Source: Herbaspirillum sp. 3R11 (GTDB lineage: Bacteria; Pseudomonadota; Gammaproteobacteria; Burkholderiales; Burkholderiaceae_D). From it: a stretch of DNA of 64,000 nt. The DNA lies in contig NZ_SPNJ01000006.1 in NCBI RefSeq assembly GCF_004563925.1, positions 62,001 to 126,000 on the forward strand. Direction: 5' to 3'. The position numbers were made by a program, and so were the translations under genes. Under the pieces are notes generated by a model that saw nothing but the letters and a program-made list of their open reading frames with translations, searched no databases and was not told where the DNA came from. The stretch's first letter is position 1, and each line of letters begins with the position of its first letter. This document shows, in pieces, positions 16,945 to 26,498 of this stretch.

Positions 16945-18486
16945 ATGAAAAACCTGAAAATCGGCACGCGCCTGGGCATCGGCTTCGCCGCCATCCTGGT
17001 GCTGATGAGCATCATTACCGCCATCGGCGTCTGGCGCCTGCAATCGGTGGGCAACATGACCGACTACATGGTCCACAACGCACTGGCCAAGGAACGGCTG
17101 GTCAATGCCTTCTACAAATCCATCGAACTCAACGTCGGCCGCATCGTCGCCGCCGCCAAGAATGCCGATCCGGTGGAGCAGAAGTTCTACAAGGACCAGA
17201 TCGTCGCCACCATTTCCAAGAACAACGAATACGTCAAGCAGATGGAAGCCACCATCGTCGACGACCAGGGCAAGGCGCTGCTCAATGAAATCAACGAACA
17301 CCGCAAGGTGGTGATTGCCAACAACACCGAAGTCTTCAAGGAAAAAGGCGCCGGCAACGAAGAAGGCGCGCGCAAGGTCGTGGAAGAAAAGTTGTTGCCC
17401 AACGCCAAGCTTTACCTGGCCGCGATCGAGCGACTGTCCAACCTGCAGAGCGACTCCATCACCGCGCTGACCAAGGAGGTCGATGACCTGTTCAAGACCG
17501 CGCGCCTGCTCATGATCGTGCTGGGCGGCATCGCGCTGGTGGCCGGCATCGGCCTGGCGGTGTTCATCACGCGCTCGATCACGCGGCCGCTGGTGACTGC
17601 CGTCGACGTCGCCGGCCGCGTCGCCCAGGGCGACCTCGGCACGCGCATCGTGGTTGAATCACGCGACGAGACCGGCCAGCTCATGGCCGCGCTCAAGGAC
17701 ATGAACGACAACCTGGTCAATATCGTCGGCCAGGTCCGCACCGGCACCGACACCATCGCCACCGCCTCGGCCGAGATCGCCAACGGCAATCTCGACCTGT
17801 CGAGCCGCACCGAGCAGCAGGCCGGCTCGCTGGAAGAAACCGCCGCCGCCATGGAGCAGCTCACTTCGACCGTCAAGCAGAACGCCGAGAACGCCCGCCA
17901 GGCCAACCAACTGGCGGTGTCGGCGTCCGAAGTCGCGACCCAGGGCGGCGCCGTGGTCGGCCAGGTGATCGACACCATGAGCGCCATCAATGAGTCCTCC
18001 AAGAAGATCGTCGACATCATCAGCGTGATCGACGGGATTGCGTTCCAGACCAACATCCTGGCGCTCAACGCAGCGGTGGAAGCCGCCCGCGCCGGCGAGC
18101 AGGGCCGCGGCTTTGCGGTGGTGGCATCGGAAGTCCGCAGCCTGGCGCAACGCTCGGCCAGCGCCGCCAAGGAAATCAAGGAGCTCATCACGGCCTCGGT
18201 GGACAAGGTCGACAGCGGCAGCAAGCTGGTCGAAAACGCCGGCGCCACCATGGCCGAAGTGGTGGCCAGCGTGCGCCGCGTGACCGACATCGTCGGCGAA
18301 ATCAGCGCCGCCAGCACTGAGCAGAGCACCGGCATCGAAGAGGTCAACCGCGCCATCGTGCTGATGGACGAAAGCACCCAGCAGAACGCCGCCCTGGTGG
18401 AAGAAGCCGCCGCCGCTGCGCGCGCCATGCAGGACCAGGCCGCCAACCTGGCGCAGATCGTCGGCATCTTCAAGCTCAAGGGCTGA
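16945..18486 (+). CDS. Methyl-accepting chemotaxis protein
   Basis: A 513-residue chemoreceptor. The first helix (residues 10-30) and a second at about 187-208 flank a four-helix-bundle periplasmic sensor domain with no obvious ligand motif. A HAMP domain follows ([22 protein letters not shown]), then the long signalling coiled coil with the invariant hairpin [38 protein letters not shown] (written here to show the CheA/CheW contact region, about residues 352-390). There is no C-terminal NWETF-type pentapeptide, so it should depend on other receptors for CheR/CheB tethering. It is monocistronic, with no chemotaxis genes nearby. Confidence 0.93.
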   Translation: MKNLKIGTRLGIGFAAILVLMSIITAIGVWRLQSVGNMTDYMVHNALAKERLVNAFYKSIELNVGRIVAAAKNADPVEQKFYKDQIVATISKNNEYVKQMEATIVDDQGKALLNEINEHRKVVIANNTEVFKEKGAGNEEGARKVVEEKLLPNAKLYLAAIERLSNLQSDSITALTKEVDDLFKTARLLMIVLGGIALVAGIGLAVFITRSITRPLVTAVDVAGRVAQGDLGTRIVVESRDETGQLMAALKDMNDNLVNIVGQVRTGTDTIATASAEIANGNLDLSSRTEQQAGSLEETAAAMEQLTSTVKQNAENARQANQLAVSASEVATQGGAVVGQVIDTMSAINESSKKIVDIISVIDGIAFQTNILALNAAVEAARAGEQGRGFAVVASEVRSLAQRSASAAKEIKELITASVDKVDSGSKLVENAGATMAEVVASVRRVTDIVGEISAASTEQSTGIEEVNRAIVLMDESTQQNAALVEEAAAAARAMQDQAANLAQIVGIFKLKG

Positions 18487-18508
18487 CCGCCTGCATTTCC
18501 TCCCCGAC

Positions 18509-18548
18509 CGGCTGCGGGAATTACGTACAAAGATCGTTCCCGCAGCCG
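18509..18548 (+). terminator. 12-bp hairpin after the chemoreceptor gene
   Basis: Arms 18509-18520 and 18537-18548 (CGGCTGCGGGAA and complement) pair perfectly around a 16-nt loop. It lies 22 bp past the stop. There is no T-run, so it would be a weak or Rho-assisted terminator. It sits within the leader of the next gene. Confidence 0.5.
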
Positions 18549-18605
18549 CCGTCTCTCTCGCTACAATGTCTGCTCCCTGTTTTTGTGCAGACTTGAGCGG
18601 ACCGT

Positions 18606-19805
18606 ATGACCACCATCGAAGACATCCAGCGCGCCGCCGCGCGCCTGCAAGGCCAGATCCTCAACACGCCGTGCGTGGAATCGCGCACGCTGTCGGAGAT
18701 CGTCGGCGCCCAGGTTTTCCTCAAATTCGAAAACCTCCAGTTCACCTCGTCCTTCAAGGAACGCGGCGCCTGCAACAAGCTGACCGACCTGGCCGCCTCT
18801 GGCGTGCGCGGCGTGATCGCCATGTCGGCCGGTAACCATGCACAAGGCGTGGCCTACCACGCGCAGCGGCTAGGCCTGCACGCGCTGATCGTGATGCCGC
18901 GCTTCACCCCGGGCGTCAAGATCGAACGCACGCGCGGCTTCGGCGCCGAGGTGGTGCTGCACGGCGACACGCTGGAAGAATCGCGCGCCCATGCCTTCGC
19001 GCTGGCGCAGGAACGCGGCCTGACCTTCGTCCATCCTTACGACGATGAAGCCATCATCGCCGGCCAGGGCACGATCGCGCTGGAAATGCTCGACGCCGTG
19101 CCCGACCTCGACACGCTGGTGGTGGCCATCGGCGGCGGCGGCCTGCTGGCCGGCATGGCGGTGGCGGCACGCGCGCGCAAACCCGACATCGACATCGTCG
19201 GCGTGCAGGCCAAGCGCTTCCCGTCGATGATCAACGCGGTGCAGGGCACCACCCATGCGCTCGGCACCAGCACCATCGCCGAAGGCATCGCGGTGGCCAC
19301 GCCCGGCGTGCTGACGCGCGAGATCATCGCGCGCGAAGTCAACGACCTGTTGCTGGTCGACGAAGGCGACATCGAACAAGCCGTGCTGATGCTGCTGGAA
19401 ATCGAAAAGACCCTGGTCGAAGGCGCGGGCGCCGCCGGACTGGCGGCGCTGATCCGCCATCCGGAACGCTTCCGCGGCAAGCGCGTGGGCATGGTGCTGT
19501 CGGGCGGCAATATCGACCCGCTGCTGCTGGCGGCGATCATCGAACGCGGCATGGTGCGCGCCGGCCGCCTGGCGCGCGTGCGCGTGTCGGCGCGCGACGT
19601 GCCGGGCGTGCTGGCGCGCATCACCGCGACCGTCGCCGAAGCCGGCGCCAACGTCGACGAGGTGCATCACCAGCGCGCCTTCACCATGCTGGCGGCACAG
19701 AACGTCGACATCGAACTGGTCCTGCAAACGCGCGGCCGCGAACATCTGGCACTGGTGCTGAACGCGCTGCGCCAGGCCGGCTTCGAGGCCGAAGAGCAGC
19801 ACTAA
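18606..19805 (+). CDS. Threonine ammonia-lyase with ACT domain
   Basis: A 399-residue PLP enzyme that should deaminate threonine (and serine) to 2-oxobutyrate (pyruvate) and ammonia. The PLP lysine is Lys51 in SSFKERGACNKL. The phosphate-binding glycine loop is IGGGGLLAG, with SAGNHAQGVA nearby. A single C-terminal ACT domain (about residues 325-399, RVRVSARDVPGVLARITATV) suggests allosteric control. This is the short IlvA/TdcB-like form of about 400 residues rather than the 500-residue biosynthetic form with two ACT-like domains, so a catabolic role is more likely. It is alone on its transcript. Confidence 0.92.
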   Translation: MTTIEDIQRAAARLQGQILNTPCVESRTLSEIVGAQVFLKFENLQFTSSFKERGACNKLTDLAASGVRGVIAMSAGNHAQGVAYHAQRLGLHALIVMPRFTPGVKIERTRGFGAEVVLHGDTLEESRAHAFALAQERGLTFVHPYDDEAIIAGQGTIALEMLDAVPDLDTLVVAIGGGGLLAGMAVAARARKPDIDIVGVQAKRFPSMINAVQGTTHALGTSTIAEGIAVATPGVLTREIIAREVNDLLLVDEGDIEQAVLMLLEIEKTLVEGAGAAGLAALIRHPERFRGKRVGMVLSGGNIDPLLLAAIIERGMVRAGRLARVRVSARDVPGVLARITATVAEAGANVDEVHHQRAFTMLAAQNVDIELVLQTRGREHLALVLNALRQAGFEAEEQH

Positions 19806-19818
19806 GAGCAGCCGACAA

Positions 19819-19836
19819 AACGCCGCTGGCGGCGTT
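19819..19836 (+). terminator. Short hairpin after the threonine ammonia-lyase gene
   Basis: AACGCCG-CTGG-CGGCGTT forms a 7-bp stem 14 bp after the stop. The following sequence is GCTTCTCC, so the U-tract is poor. The rest of the gap to 20029 shows no other feature except falling GC content. Confidence 0.45.
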
Positions 19837-20029
19837 GCTTCTCCTGGCCGTACTTTCGTACTGTCTCCGTCGGTGCGCCTCACCATCGACGATTTATCGG
19901 CCGCTGCAAGCCGCCGCCGCGCTCTCGCGAATGTTCGATTAAAGTCGGCTTTAACATGCCGCTTTATTGCCCCCATACATGCCCGGTGTTACATGTAGAT
20001 TTTTATATGCGACAGAACGGTGAAGTGGT

Positions 20030-21325
20030 ATGAGCGGCAAAATCCCCTATCTGAAACACGATTACAAATACGACCATATTCTGCCTTTCAAGGAATGGAA
20101 GCCTTTTGACAATGCACAAGGCTGCACACCCGTGGATGGTGTACAGCTCTGCATGGAAAAGTCGCCGCCACTCCTACCGGGCGAGCAAGTGAAAGCACCT
20201 CTGCCCACTGCGCCCAAGCCATCTGCGCCTCCGCCAGGGAAAAAAGAACTCACAGCCCCGGTGCCGGCTATGAAAGCAACGGCAGAGAAAGCACCCAAGG
20301 AAGAAAAGAAAAAGCAGATCAAGCCATTCGACCTCTATGACATCCCCCAAGCCATGCGCGCCGAAGTCTTTACTGTAGGGGCGAAGCTGTCGCAGCGCTG
20401 GCTCGATGGCAGGGCATATTCCGCCTATGTTAAAAATGCAAAAGGGCAAGATGTCGAAGGTCGTTACGACGCCGACATGATCGACACCGACACGGTCAAA
20501 CTAAGTTGGCTGCGTAAACTACCCGCCATTGAGGAACGTTATCAAACGCTACTGAAAACCCTGCAATCGCCCAAAGCAATTGAAACCCTGAAGGATGATT
20601 TTAGAAAAAACTTGCTCCACGATCACAGGCTATTTGCAGGGCCGTTTGACGCGCTGACGCATTGCAAGAACGACTATCAGACTTTACACGATCAGTTTCA
20701 ATTTCAATTCTCCAATGTCAGCATGTTCGACACGGTAATAGAGTTCCAGAGCTGGGACGCCGCAAGTCGCTATGGCCGCAATTTAGGGATGAGCGATGTC
20801 ACTGCCTCGCTGGCTAACTTTACGTTCTATGCCACGGTCGCCAGGGCGCACGTTAACTACGAGCAGTTCAACCGGTATAACACTCCCAAAGGCACCATGC
20901 ATTGCGTGCATTCGCGCATCAGCGTTACGCACATTTACATCTACGCGCGAGACAGCTATTCGTTTTACGACAAGGGAAAAGCCTCCCAGTATCTGGGCCA
21001 TTGGAATAAAACCGGCTTGATTGTTCTGCCTGATGCGGCGCTGGTAAGTTGGGGCATGAAGAAAGTTATGGATGACGAAGAACGAATACAAGGAGGCACT
21101 TGGGATCGTCCGATTGAATTGGAGAACGGCACCATGCCGCCTTTCCCCGTGGATGTGATAGGCAAGTTACTAGACCAGGACGTGTATTACCCCATTCGCA
21201 ATCGCGATTACCGCGAGTGGCGTGAAAGAAAGGGACGCGGTGGCGATTTCTTGATCTATTCAGACTTGCAGCTTGTTCGTTTGAACAGGCCCATTGAGTT
21301 AGATATGGGGGTCGTATGTGGCTAA
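20030..21325 (+). CDS. DUF6402-like hypothetical protein (possible T6SS-associated cargo)
   Basis: A 431-residue protein. The N terminus (residues 1-40) has two cysteines. A Pro/Ala/Lys-rich linker follows at about 50-100 (KAPLPTAPKPSAPPPGKK), then a conserved-looking core starting FDLYDIPQAMRAEVFTVGAKL and continuing through YATVARAHVNYEQFNRYNT and YIYARDSYSFYDKGKASQYLGHWNKTG. That core resembles the DUF6402 family, often encoded near type VI secretion spike genes. I see no vgrG, PAAR or secretion gene here. The linker-plus-core layout would suit a toxin with an adaptor tail. GC content is clearly below that of neighbouring genes, hinting at transfer. Function is not established. Confidence 0.55.
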   Translation: MSGKIPYLKHDYKYDHILPFKEWKPFDNAQGCTPVDGVQLCMEKSPPLLPGEQVKAPLPTAPKPSAPPPGKKELTAPVPAMKATAEKAPKEEKKKQIKPFDLYDIPQAMRAEVFTVGAKLSQRWLDGRAYSAYVKNAKGQDVEGRYDADMIDTDTVKLSWLRKLPAIEERYQTLLKTLQSPKAIETLKDDFRKNLLHDHRLFAGPFDALTHCKNDYQTLHDQFQFQFSNVSMFDTVIEFQSWDAASRYGRNLGMSDVTASLANFTFYATVARAHVNYEQFNRYNTPKGTMHCVHSRISVTHIYIYARDSYSFYDKGKASQYLGHWNKTGLIVLPDAALVSWGMKKVMDDEERIQGGTWDRPIELENGTMPPFPVDVIGKLLDQDVYYPIRNRDYREWRERKGRGGDFLIYSDLQLVRLNRPIELDMGVVCG

Positions 21326-22200
21326 AAATAAATCATTTTTTTTGTGAAAAGATAAATGCCAAGGTGCTTCTACGTTTTTGTTTTAGTTTGGTATTTTGGG
21401 GACTGTTAATTTGGGAAGTTACAGTTTTCACAGGTATGTACTGGCTTACAAATGCGTGGCTGTTCCTGAAAATTGATAGCGCGGCATTTTGTGTTGCTTT
21501 GTGCGTAGCAGTAGGTGCGTATCTAGCTGCAAAAAAACAAAACAAAGATATTAGTGGAACGCTGAGGTTTAGTGTTAAGACACTGCAATATGTGCTTTTA
21601 CCTGCGCTTGCCGCCAGTTACTATCTTCCCGTTTTTTTATTACCGCATATTGTTGCGACGCTGACCTATGCTTGGTTGGGATTAAGAATAGGCATGGGGA
21701 TTACTCAGATCAATCTGACAGCCTTGATTGGCACACAGGATAGATGGGCTGGCACGTCGCTAATCCAACGCACGTCAAAGTTGCTACGTCGCGCGGTAAA
21801 AATCACAGCCCTATTTCTAGGACTTTTTTTCTTGCTATATCTTTACCTAAGAATTAACACAGATCCATGGCAATGTCCTCGTATTGAACGAACCTTTCTA
21901 GATCAGCAATACGATGTAGAAGAATGCGCTGGAGGGTATAACAACGAAAATCCTCACTATCCCGTGAAGATACGAATCTACTCAAAGAGCGGTGAATTGC
22001 TGGGGCAGAGAGACTTCACCGTATGGACGGCACCTAACAGTGAAAAGATAGAGTATTTGGCCGACAAAATTATTTATAACAACGCCCTACGAAATGACGA
22101 AGAGGGGGTGCCTGCGATTGAAACAAAGGTTCTGCAATTCCCATTGACCAAGCGCGATTGGTTTGAAGCCAATCTGGATCGCATTTTATTTTCTCCATAG
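21316..22200 (+). CDS. Hypothetical membrane protein, possible partner of the DUF6402-like protein
   Basis: A 294-residue protein with about four or five hydrophobic helices in the first 180 residues (VLLRFCFSLVFWGLLIWEV, AAFCVALCVAVGAYLAA, LQYVLLPALAASYYLPVFLL, ITALFLGLFFLLYLYL). A soluble C-terminal domain of about 110 residues follows. The gene overlaps the previous one by 10 bp, so the two are made together. It has the lowest GC content of the left half of the window and unusual codons compared with neighbours. An immunity or membrane-anchoring role for the preceding protein is a guess from position only. I do not recognise the family. Confidence 0.6.
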   Translation: MWLKINHFFCEKINAKVLLRFCFSLVFWGLLIWEVTVFTGMYWLTNAWLFLKIDSAAFCVALCVAVGAYLAAKKQNKDISGTLRFSVKTLQYVLLPALAASYYLPVFLLPHIVATLTYAWLGLRIGMGITQINLTALIGTQDRWAGTSLIQRTSKLLRRAVKITALFLGLFFLLYLYLRINTDPWQCPRIERTFLDQQYDVEECAGGYNNENPHYPVKIRIYSKSGELLGQRDFTVWTAPNSEKIEYLADKIIYNNALRNDEEGVPAIETKVLQFPLTKRDWFEANLDRILFSP

Positions 22201-22264
22201 CCGATACAAAAAACGACCATAATAACGGCCACGTTTTCAACCTTTGACGACTTGTGGAGCACGA

Positions 22265-24112
22265 ATGGCGTTTTCGCTGGAGAATTTCGAATACCTGGCC
22301 TACTCGCGCCAGCATGAGGAGGCCGCGCGCGAGCTGATGGCCCTGCTGTCGGCGCTGGACGCCAACTACGGCCTGCCGGGCCAGGACTTCACCGCCAAAG
22401 CGCTCTCCAGCGTGCAGGCCGATGAGCTCAACGAGCACGTTGTCACGCGCATCGCGGCGGCTATTTCCTGTCTGTTCGCGGACAGCGAATTCCAGTTCTC
22501 CCAACTCGGCTTCGGCCAGATGCTGGTGATGCATCGCTGGCTGTCCAGCCTGTTCGCCGCCAGCTCGTTCCGCAACGCCGACCACGTGGTGCGCGCCTGG
22601 AACATCCGCGGCAAGGGCAACCTGCGCGAAGTGGAAATCAGCAACCGCGACCTGATCAAGTTCTGTCTGCTGTATTCGCCCGAATCCGAAATCCCGATGG
22701 ACCTCGACGCCTTCTGGGCGCACGACAAGACGCTGGTCGCCAGCCTCTGCCTGGCGCTGTTGTCGCCGCGCCTGCTGGCCACGCCGGTGGCCTACGAAAA
22801 GCGCGAGCAAATCCTGCCGTGGCTGTCGGCGCGACTGGAACAGATCGAGGACCTGGCGCAGCTGCCGGCCGGCATCCTGCACGACGTCTACATGCATTGC
22901 AGCTACGCCCGTCGCGCCGACAAGCACGACATCAAGAAGCCGATCAATGCGCTGATCCGGCGCAGCATCGAGCGCGCCGGTATTGCGCCGCTGAATACGC
23001 CCATTCAAACCGACGGCTCAGGCGGCAAGCACAAACCCGTGCTGCTGGTGGTGGTGGAATGGTTCAGCTCGGCGCACTCGATCTACCGCACGCACTCGCG
23101 CACACTGGAAGCTGCGCGCGAACTCTTTCACGTGGTCGGCATGGGCTACGCCAGTACGGTGGACGATGCCGGGCGCGCGGTGTTCGATGAATTCGTCGAG
23201 ATCACGCCGGGCGAAATCCTCGACCAGTTGAAGCAGATCCGCAGTGTCGCGCAAGAGAAAGCCGCACAAGTGTTTTACATGCCCAGCGTCGGCATGTTCG
23301 CGCTGACGATGTTCCTGTCCAACCTGCGCCTGGCGCCGGTGCAGGCGATGGCGCTCGGTCATCCGGCGACATCGCACTCGCCCGAGATGGATTACGTCGT
23401 GGTCGAAGACGACTACGTCGGCGATCCGGCCTGCTTCAGCGAACAGCTGCTGCGTTTGCCCAGCGACGGCATGCCGTATCGCGCTTCGGCCCATGCGGAG
23501 CAATTGGATTTGCAAACGGAAATCCGCGAGACGCCCGACGTGGTGCAGATCGTGGTGGCCTCCACCACGATGAAGCTCAATCCCGATTTCCTGCGCGCCT
23601 GCCAGGGCATCCTGCGCGAGGCGGGCAGCAAGATCCACTTCCATTTCCTGATCGGGCAGGCCCAGGGCATGCTGATCTATCCGCAGGTCAAGCGTGTGAT
23701 CGGGCAATTCCTCGGCGACGCCGCCACTGTGTATCCGCACCAGCACTACGGCGCCTACATGCAGGTGATCGCGCGCTGCGACATGTTCATCAATCCTTTC
23801 CCGTTCGGTAACACCAACGGCATTATCGACACCGTCAGCGCCGGCCTGGTCGGCGTGTGCAAGACTGGACCCGAAGTGCACGAGCATATCGACGAAGGCT
23901 TGTTCGGACGTTTGAAATTCCCGCAATGGCTGGTGACGCCGACGGTCGACGAGTACATCAAGGCCACCGTGCGGCTGGCCGACGACCACGCACTGCGCAA
24001 TCAGCTGCGGCGCGAATTGACCGGGGTCGACGCGGTACAGACCATCTTCAACGGTCGTCCGGAAATCATGGGGCAGATGATGCTGGCGGCGCTGAAGTCG
24101 AAGGCGCCCTGA
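22265..24112 (+). CDS. HMW1C-type protein N-glycosyltransferase (GT41)
   Basis: A 615-residue cytoplasmic enzyme that transfers a hexose from a UDP-sugar to asparagine in N-X-S/T sequons. The C-terminal half is unmistakable: TTMKLNPDFL (Lys437, matching the UDP-binding lysine of Actinobacillus HMW1C), NPFPFGNTNGIIDTV (510-524), GVCKTGPEVHEHIDEGLFGRL. His271 and His277 (SAHSIYRTHS) fit the active-site region. The N-terminal half is the alpha-helical HMW1C domain. Length matches the family (about 620). Start ATG 22265 has TGGAG upstream; a start at 22244 adds only seven residues. The usual partner adhesin or two-partner secretion genes are absent, so the target protein is unknown. Confidence 0.9.
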   Translation: MAFSLENFEYLAYSRQHEEAARELMALLSALDANYGLPGQDFTAKALSSVQADELNEHVVTRIAAAISCLFADSEFQFSQLGFGQMLVMHRWLSSLFAASSFRNADHVVRAWNIRGKGNLREVEISNRDLIKFCLLYSPESEIPMDLDAFWAHDKTLVASLCLALLSPRLLATPVAYEKREQILPWLSARLEQIEDLAQLPAGILHDVYMHCSYARRADKHDIKKPINALIRRSIERAGIAPLNTPIQTDGSGGKHKPVLLVVVEWFSSAHSIYRTHSRTLEAARELFHVVGMGYASTVDDAGRAVFDEFVEITPGEILDQLKQIRSVAQEKAAQVFYMPSVGMFALTMFLSNLRLAPVQAMALGHPATSHSPEMDYVVVEDDYVGDPACFSEQLLRLPSDGMPYRASAHAEQLDLQTEIRETPDVVQIVVASTTMKLNPDFLRACQGILREAGSKIHFHFLIGQAQGMLIYPQVKRVIGQFLGDAATVYPHQHYGAYMQVIARCDMFINPFPFGNTNGIIDTVSAGLVGVCKTGPEVHEHIDEGLFGRLKFPQWLVTPTVDEYIKATVRLADDHALRNQLRRELTGVDAVQTIFNGRPEIMGQMMLAALKSKAP

Positions 24113-24137
24113 ACGGGGCCGAACCGGGCAAAGAAAA

Positions 24138-25247
24138 TCAGTCGCGCTTTTCCGCTTCCTGGCGATTGCGTTTGCACAGATACATGGCCTCATCGGCGCG
24201 CGCCAGCAGCGTGACGAAATCGCAGACTTCATCCGGCTCCAGCGTCGCAATGCCGACGCTGATCGTGACATCGCAATGCGGCCACGGCGCCGCAGCCAGC
24301 ATCGCCTGAATCCGCTCCACCACCAGCTGCGCGCCGAGGTGCGGCGTATTCGGCAGGATGATCGAGAACTCGTCGCCGCCATAGCGCGCCACAAAATCGC
24401 TGGCGCGCAGCGGCATGCGCAACAACTCACACAACAGATTCAGGATGACGTCGCCGGCCGGGTGGCCATAGACGTCGTTGTATTGCTTGAACTTGTCGAC
24501 ATCGATCATCAGCAGCGACAAGGCCGAACCGCTGCGCAGATGGCGCGACCATTCTTCGTGCAGGCGGCGGTCGAAACCTCGGCGGTTGCCGACGCCGGTC
24601 AAGGGATCGGTGAGCGTCTGGCGCTGCAGCTGCTGCATGTCGCGATGCATTTCCAGCTGCTCCATGAACTGCTGCGCCAGCAAATGCAGGCCGTCGCGCT
24701 GATGTGGCATCAGCCGGCGCGGTACGCGGTCAAGCACGCACAAGGTGCCGATCAGTTCACCGTGCTGGTCGCCGAGTGGAATCGCTGCATAGAAGCGCAC
24801 CTTGGGTTCCAGCTGCATCATGGCAAGCCCGGTGCAACGATGGTCGGCATGGAGGTCGCCGATTTCGGTAATGCGATCGGGCGTGGTGACGGCGGTTTCG
24901 CACAGGCTGTAGTCGGCGGTGCTGCACACCACGCTCGACTGTCCTGCAAAACGCCACCATTGGCGCCGATGATCGACGCCGCTGTCGAGTGCGACGGCTG
25001 CAGTAAGCGACAAGGCGCCGCGTTCGGAGCAATCGAATTGGCCCTGCAGTTGCGAGACCATGGTGATCGGCGCGTCGCATAACAGGCCGGCCAGCGAGGT
25101 GATGTTCCACAGCAGGCGACCCAGGCGCTCGTCGGGTTCGCTCATGGGATGACCCGGCAGACGCAACGACACGGTCGCTCCGGCGCCGCCGCCCAGGCCG
25201 ATGCCGAAACCGTGTTTGTCGCTGACGCCTGTCTGCAAAGCTGCCAT
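24138..25247 (-). CDS. Diguanylate cyclase (GAF-GGDEF)
   Basis: A 369-residue protein that should make cyclic di-GMP from two GTP. An N-terminal GAF-like sensor (about residues 35-190, including GDLHADHRCTGLAM and IPLGDQHGELIGTLCVLDR) is followed by a GGDEF domain beginning LTDPLTGVGNRRGFDRRL. The active site GGDEF is intact. RASD five residues before it forms an inhibitory I-site (RxxD), so product feedback is expected. There is no membrane helix, so it is soluble. Start 25247 has AGGAAAC upstream; a longer ORF from 25337 lacks one. It is convergent with the glycosyltransferase gene. Confidence 0.9.
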   Translation of the reverse strand: MAALQTGVSDKHGFGIGLGGGAGATVSLRLPGHPMSEPDERLGRLLWNITSLAGLLCDAPITMVSQLQGQFDCSERGALSLTAAVALDSGVDHRRQWWRFAGQSSVVCSTADYSLCETAVTTPDRITEIGDLHADHRCTGLAMMQLEPKVRFYAAIPLGDQHGELIGTLCVLDRVPRRLMPHQRDGLHLLAQQFMEQLEMHRDMQQLQRQTLTDPLTGVGNRRGFDRRLHEEWSRHLRSGSALSLLMIDVDKFKQYNDVYGHPAGDVILNLLCELLRMPLRASDFVARYGGDEFSIILPNTPHLGAQLVVERIQAMLAAAPWPHCDVTISVGIATLEPDEVCDFVTLLARADEAMYLCKRNRQEAEKRD

Positions 25248-25471
25248 CGCCGTCGTTTCCTGTTCTTGTTCTGCCCCTGAAGTACTGCCCCTGACCAGTG
25301 AATGTAAAGCGATCCGGGGCAACTGTATATCCCCCAAACGTGCTACAGACAGGTTTTATGGGAAAGGCTGAATAAAAACACAACGCTGCGCGCCCCGACC
25401 GTGACAACATCGACAACTATCGTGGCAATTCCGACAACAATTTTGACGTAAAGCCGCTTCCAGTCAGGTTT

Positions 25472-25810
25472 TCAGGCCTTCTGGTAAAAACCCTGATCGG
25501 CCCGGATACCGAGATCGGCCACCATTTTTTTCGGATCGAAACCGTCTTCGGCGAAGCGCTTTTGCACGTGCGTCACTGCCGCCGTCATGGCGTCGATATC
25601 CGCCCATTCGAGGAAGGTCACGACGTTGAATTCGCCGTCGCCGCCGATCTGCGAGAGGATATGACGCTGTACCGATCCCGGCAGGTCGACCAGGATCGCA
25701 TGCACGTAACGCAAGCGTGTGATGAAGGCATCCAGCGATGCGGCGGGGACGACGAATTTGTCGACGCGGAAAACGACAGCGGAGGTAGAAGAGGCGGACG
25801 AGCTGGACAT
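25472..25810 (-). CDS. Small antibiotic-biosynthesis-monooxygenase-like protein, SoxR target
   Basis: A 112-residue protein with the ferredoxin-like ABM fold pattern (FVVPAASLDAFITRLRYVHAIL, then FNVVTFLEWADIDAMTAAV). Such small proteins oxidise quinones or aromatic substrates, or act as quinone-handling dimers. The gene is divergent from soxR, and its promoter carries an overlong 19-bp spacer spanned by a SoxR-type operator. It is therefore very probably induced by redox-cycling compounds such as phenazines or quinones. The exact substrate is unknown. Confidence 0.78.
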   Translation of the reverse strand: MSSSSASSTSAVVFRVDKFVVPAASLDAFITRLRYVHAILVDLPGSVQRHILSQIGGDGEFNVVTFLEWADIDAMTAAVTHVQKRFAEDGFDPKKMVADLGIRADQGFYQKA

Positions 25811-25844
25811 ATGAATTTCTCCCTTAGAATGATGATCCGTTTGC

Positions 25845-25875
25845 AGTCTAAAACCTCAAGCAAAGTTGAGGTCAA
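25845..25875 (-). promoter_or_regulatory. SoxR-type promoter with 19-bp spacer
   Basis: On the minus strand -35 TTGACC (25870-25875) and -10 TAGACT (25845-25850) are separated by exactly 19 bp, the hallmark of MerR/SoxR-activated promoters. The spacer is overlapped by the palindrome CCTCAAGCAAAGTTGAGG (25854-25871), which matches the SoxR box CCTCAAG....TTGAGG at nearly all arm positions. It drives the monooxygenase-like gene and probably also autoregulates soxR. Confidence 0.85.
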
Positions 25876-25885
25876 GGAGAACTTC

Positions 25886-26380
25886 ATGATCCCGTTGTCG
25901 GCACTCGAACAGGCCGGTATTGCGTCCATGCTGTCGGTCGGCGATGTCGCCAGGCGCAGCGGCGTTGCGGTCTCTACGCTGCACTTCTACGAGTCCAAAG
26001 GACTGATCACCAGCACCCGCACCGAGGGCAACCAGCGCCGCTACGCACGCGAGGTGTTGCGCCGTATCGCCTTCATCCGCGTGGCGCAGCGCGTCGGCAT
26101 CGGACTGAGCGAGATCGACGCTGCGCTCGCCACACTGCCGGCCACGGCGGCGCCCACACGCAGCGATTGGGAACGTCTCTCCGCCGGCTGGCGCGCCGAA
26201 CTGGATGAGCGCATGGCGCAGCTCAGGAAGTTGCGCGACACGCTGGACGACTGCATCGGTTGCGGCTGCCTGTCCATCGACCGCTGCCGCCTGCGCAATC
26301 CGCTCGACAAACTGGCGGCGCAAGGTGCGGGACCGCGGCGTTTGCTGGTAAAACAGAAGGAACCGAAGAGCGACGAATGA
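25886..26380 (+). CDS. soxR: Redox-sensitive transcriptional activator SoxR
   Basis: A 164-residue MerR-family sensor. The helix-turn-helix (LSVGDVARRSGVAVSTLHFYESKGL) is followed by a dimerisation helix and the 2Fe-2S cluster motif with Cys123, Cys126, Cys128 and Cys134 (CIGCGCLSIDRC). Oxidation of the cluster switches the target promoter on. Start ATG 25886 lies after AAGGAG. The gene is divergent from its likely target with a shared operator at 25854-25871. No soxS is present, consistent with non-enteric SoxR controlling small redox genes directly. Confidence 0.95.
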   Translation: MIPLSALEQAGIASMLSVGDVARRSGVAVSTLHFYESKGLITSTRTEGNQRRYAREVLRRIAFIRVAQRVGIGLSEIDAALATLPATAAPTRSDWERLSAGWRAELDERMAQLRKLRDTLDDCIGCGCLSIDRCRLRNPLDKLAAQGAGPRRLLVKQKEPKSDE

Positions 26381-26498
26381 TTTTCTCCGGCAACTAATCC
26401 GGTCCGCCTGTCCATGCAATCCGGTCAGGCAACAAGTTTATTTCGCCGCTCTCACAATATCCGCCGCTGTGATCCGTCTTCACGGCATGGAACCGACG

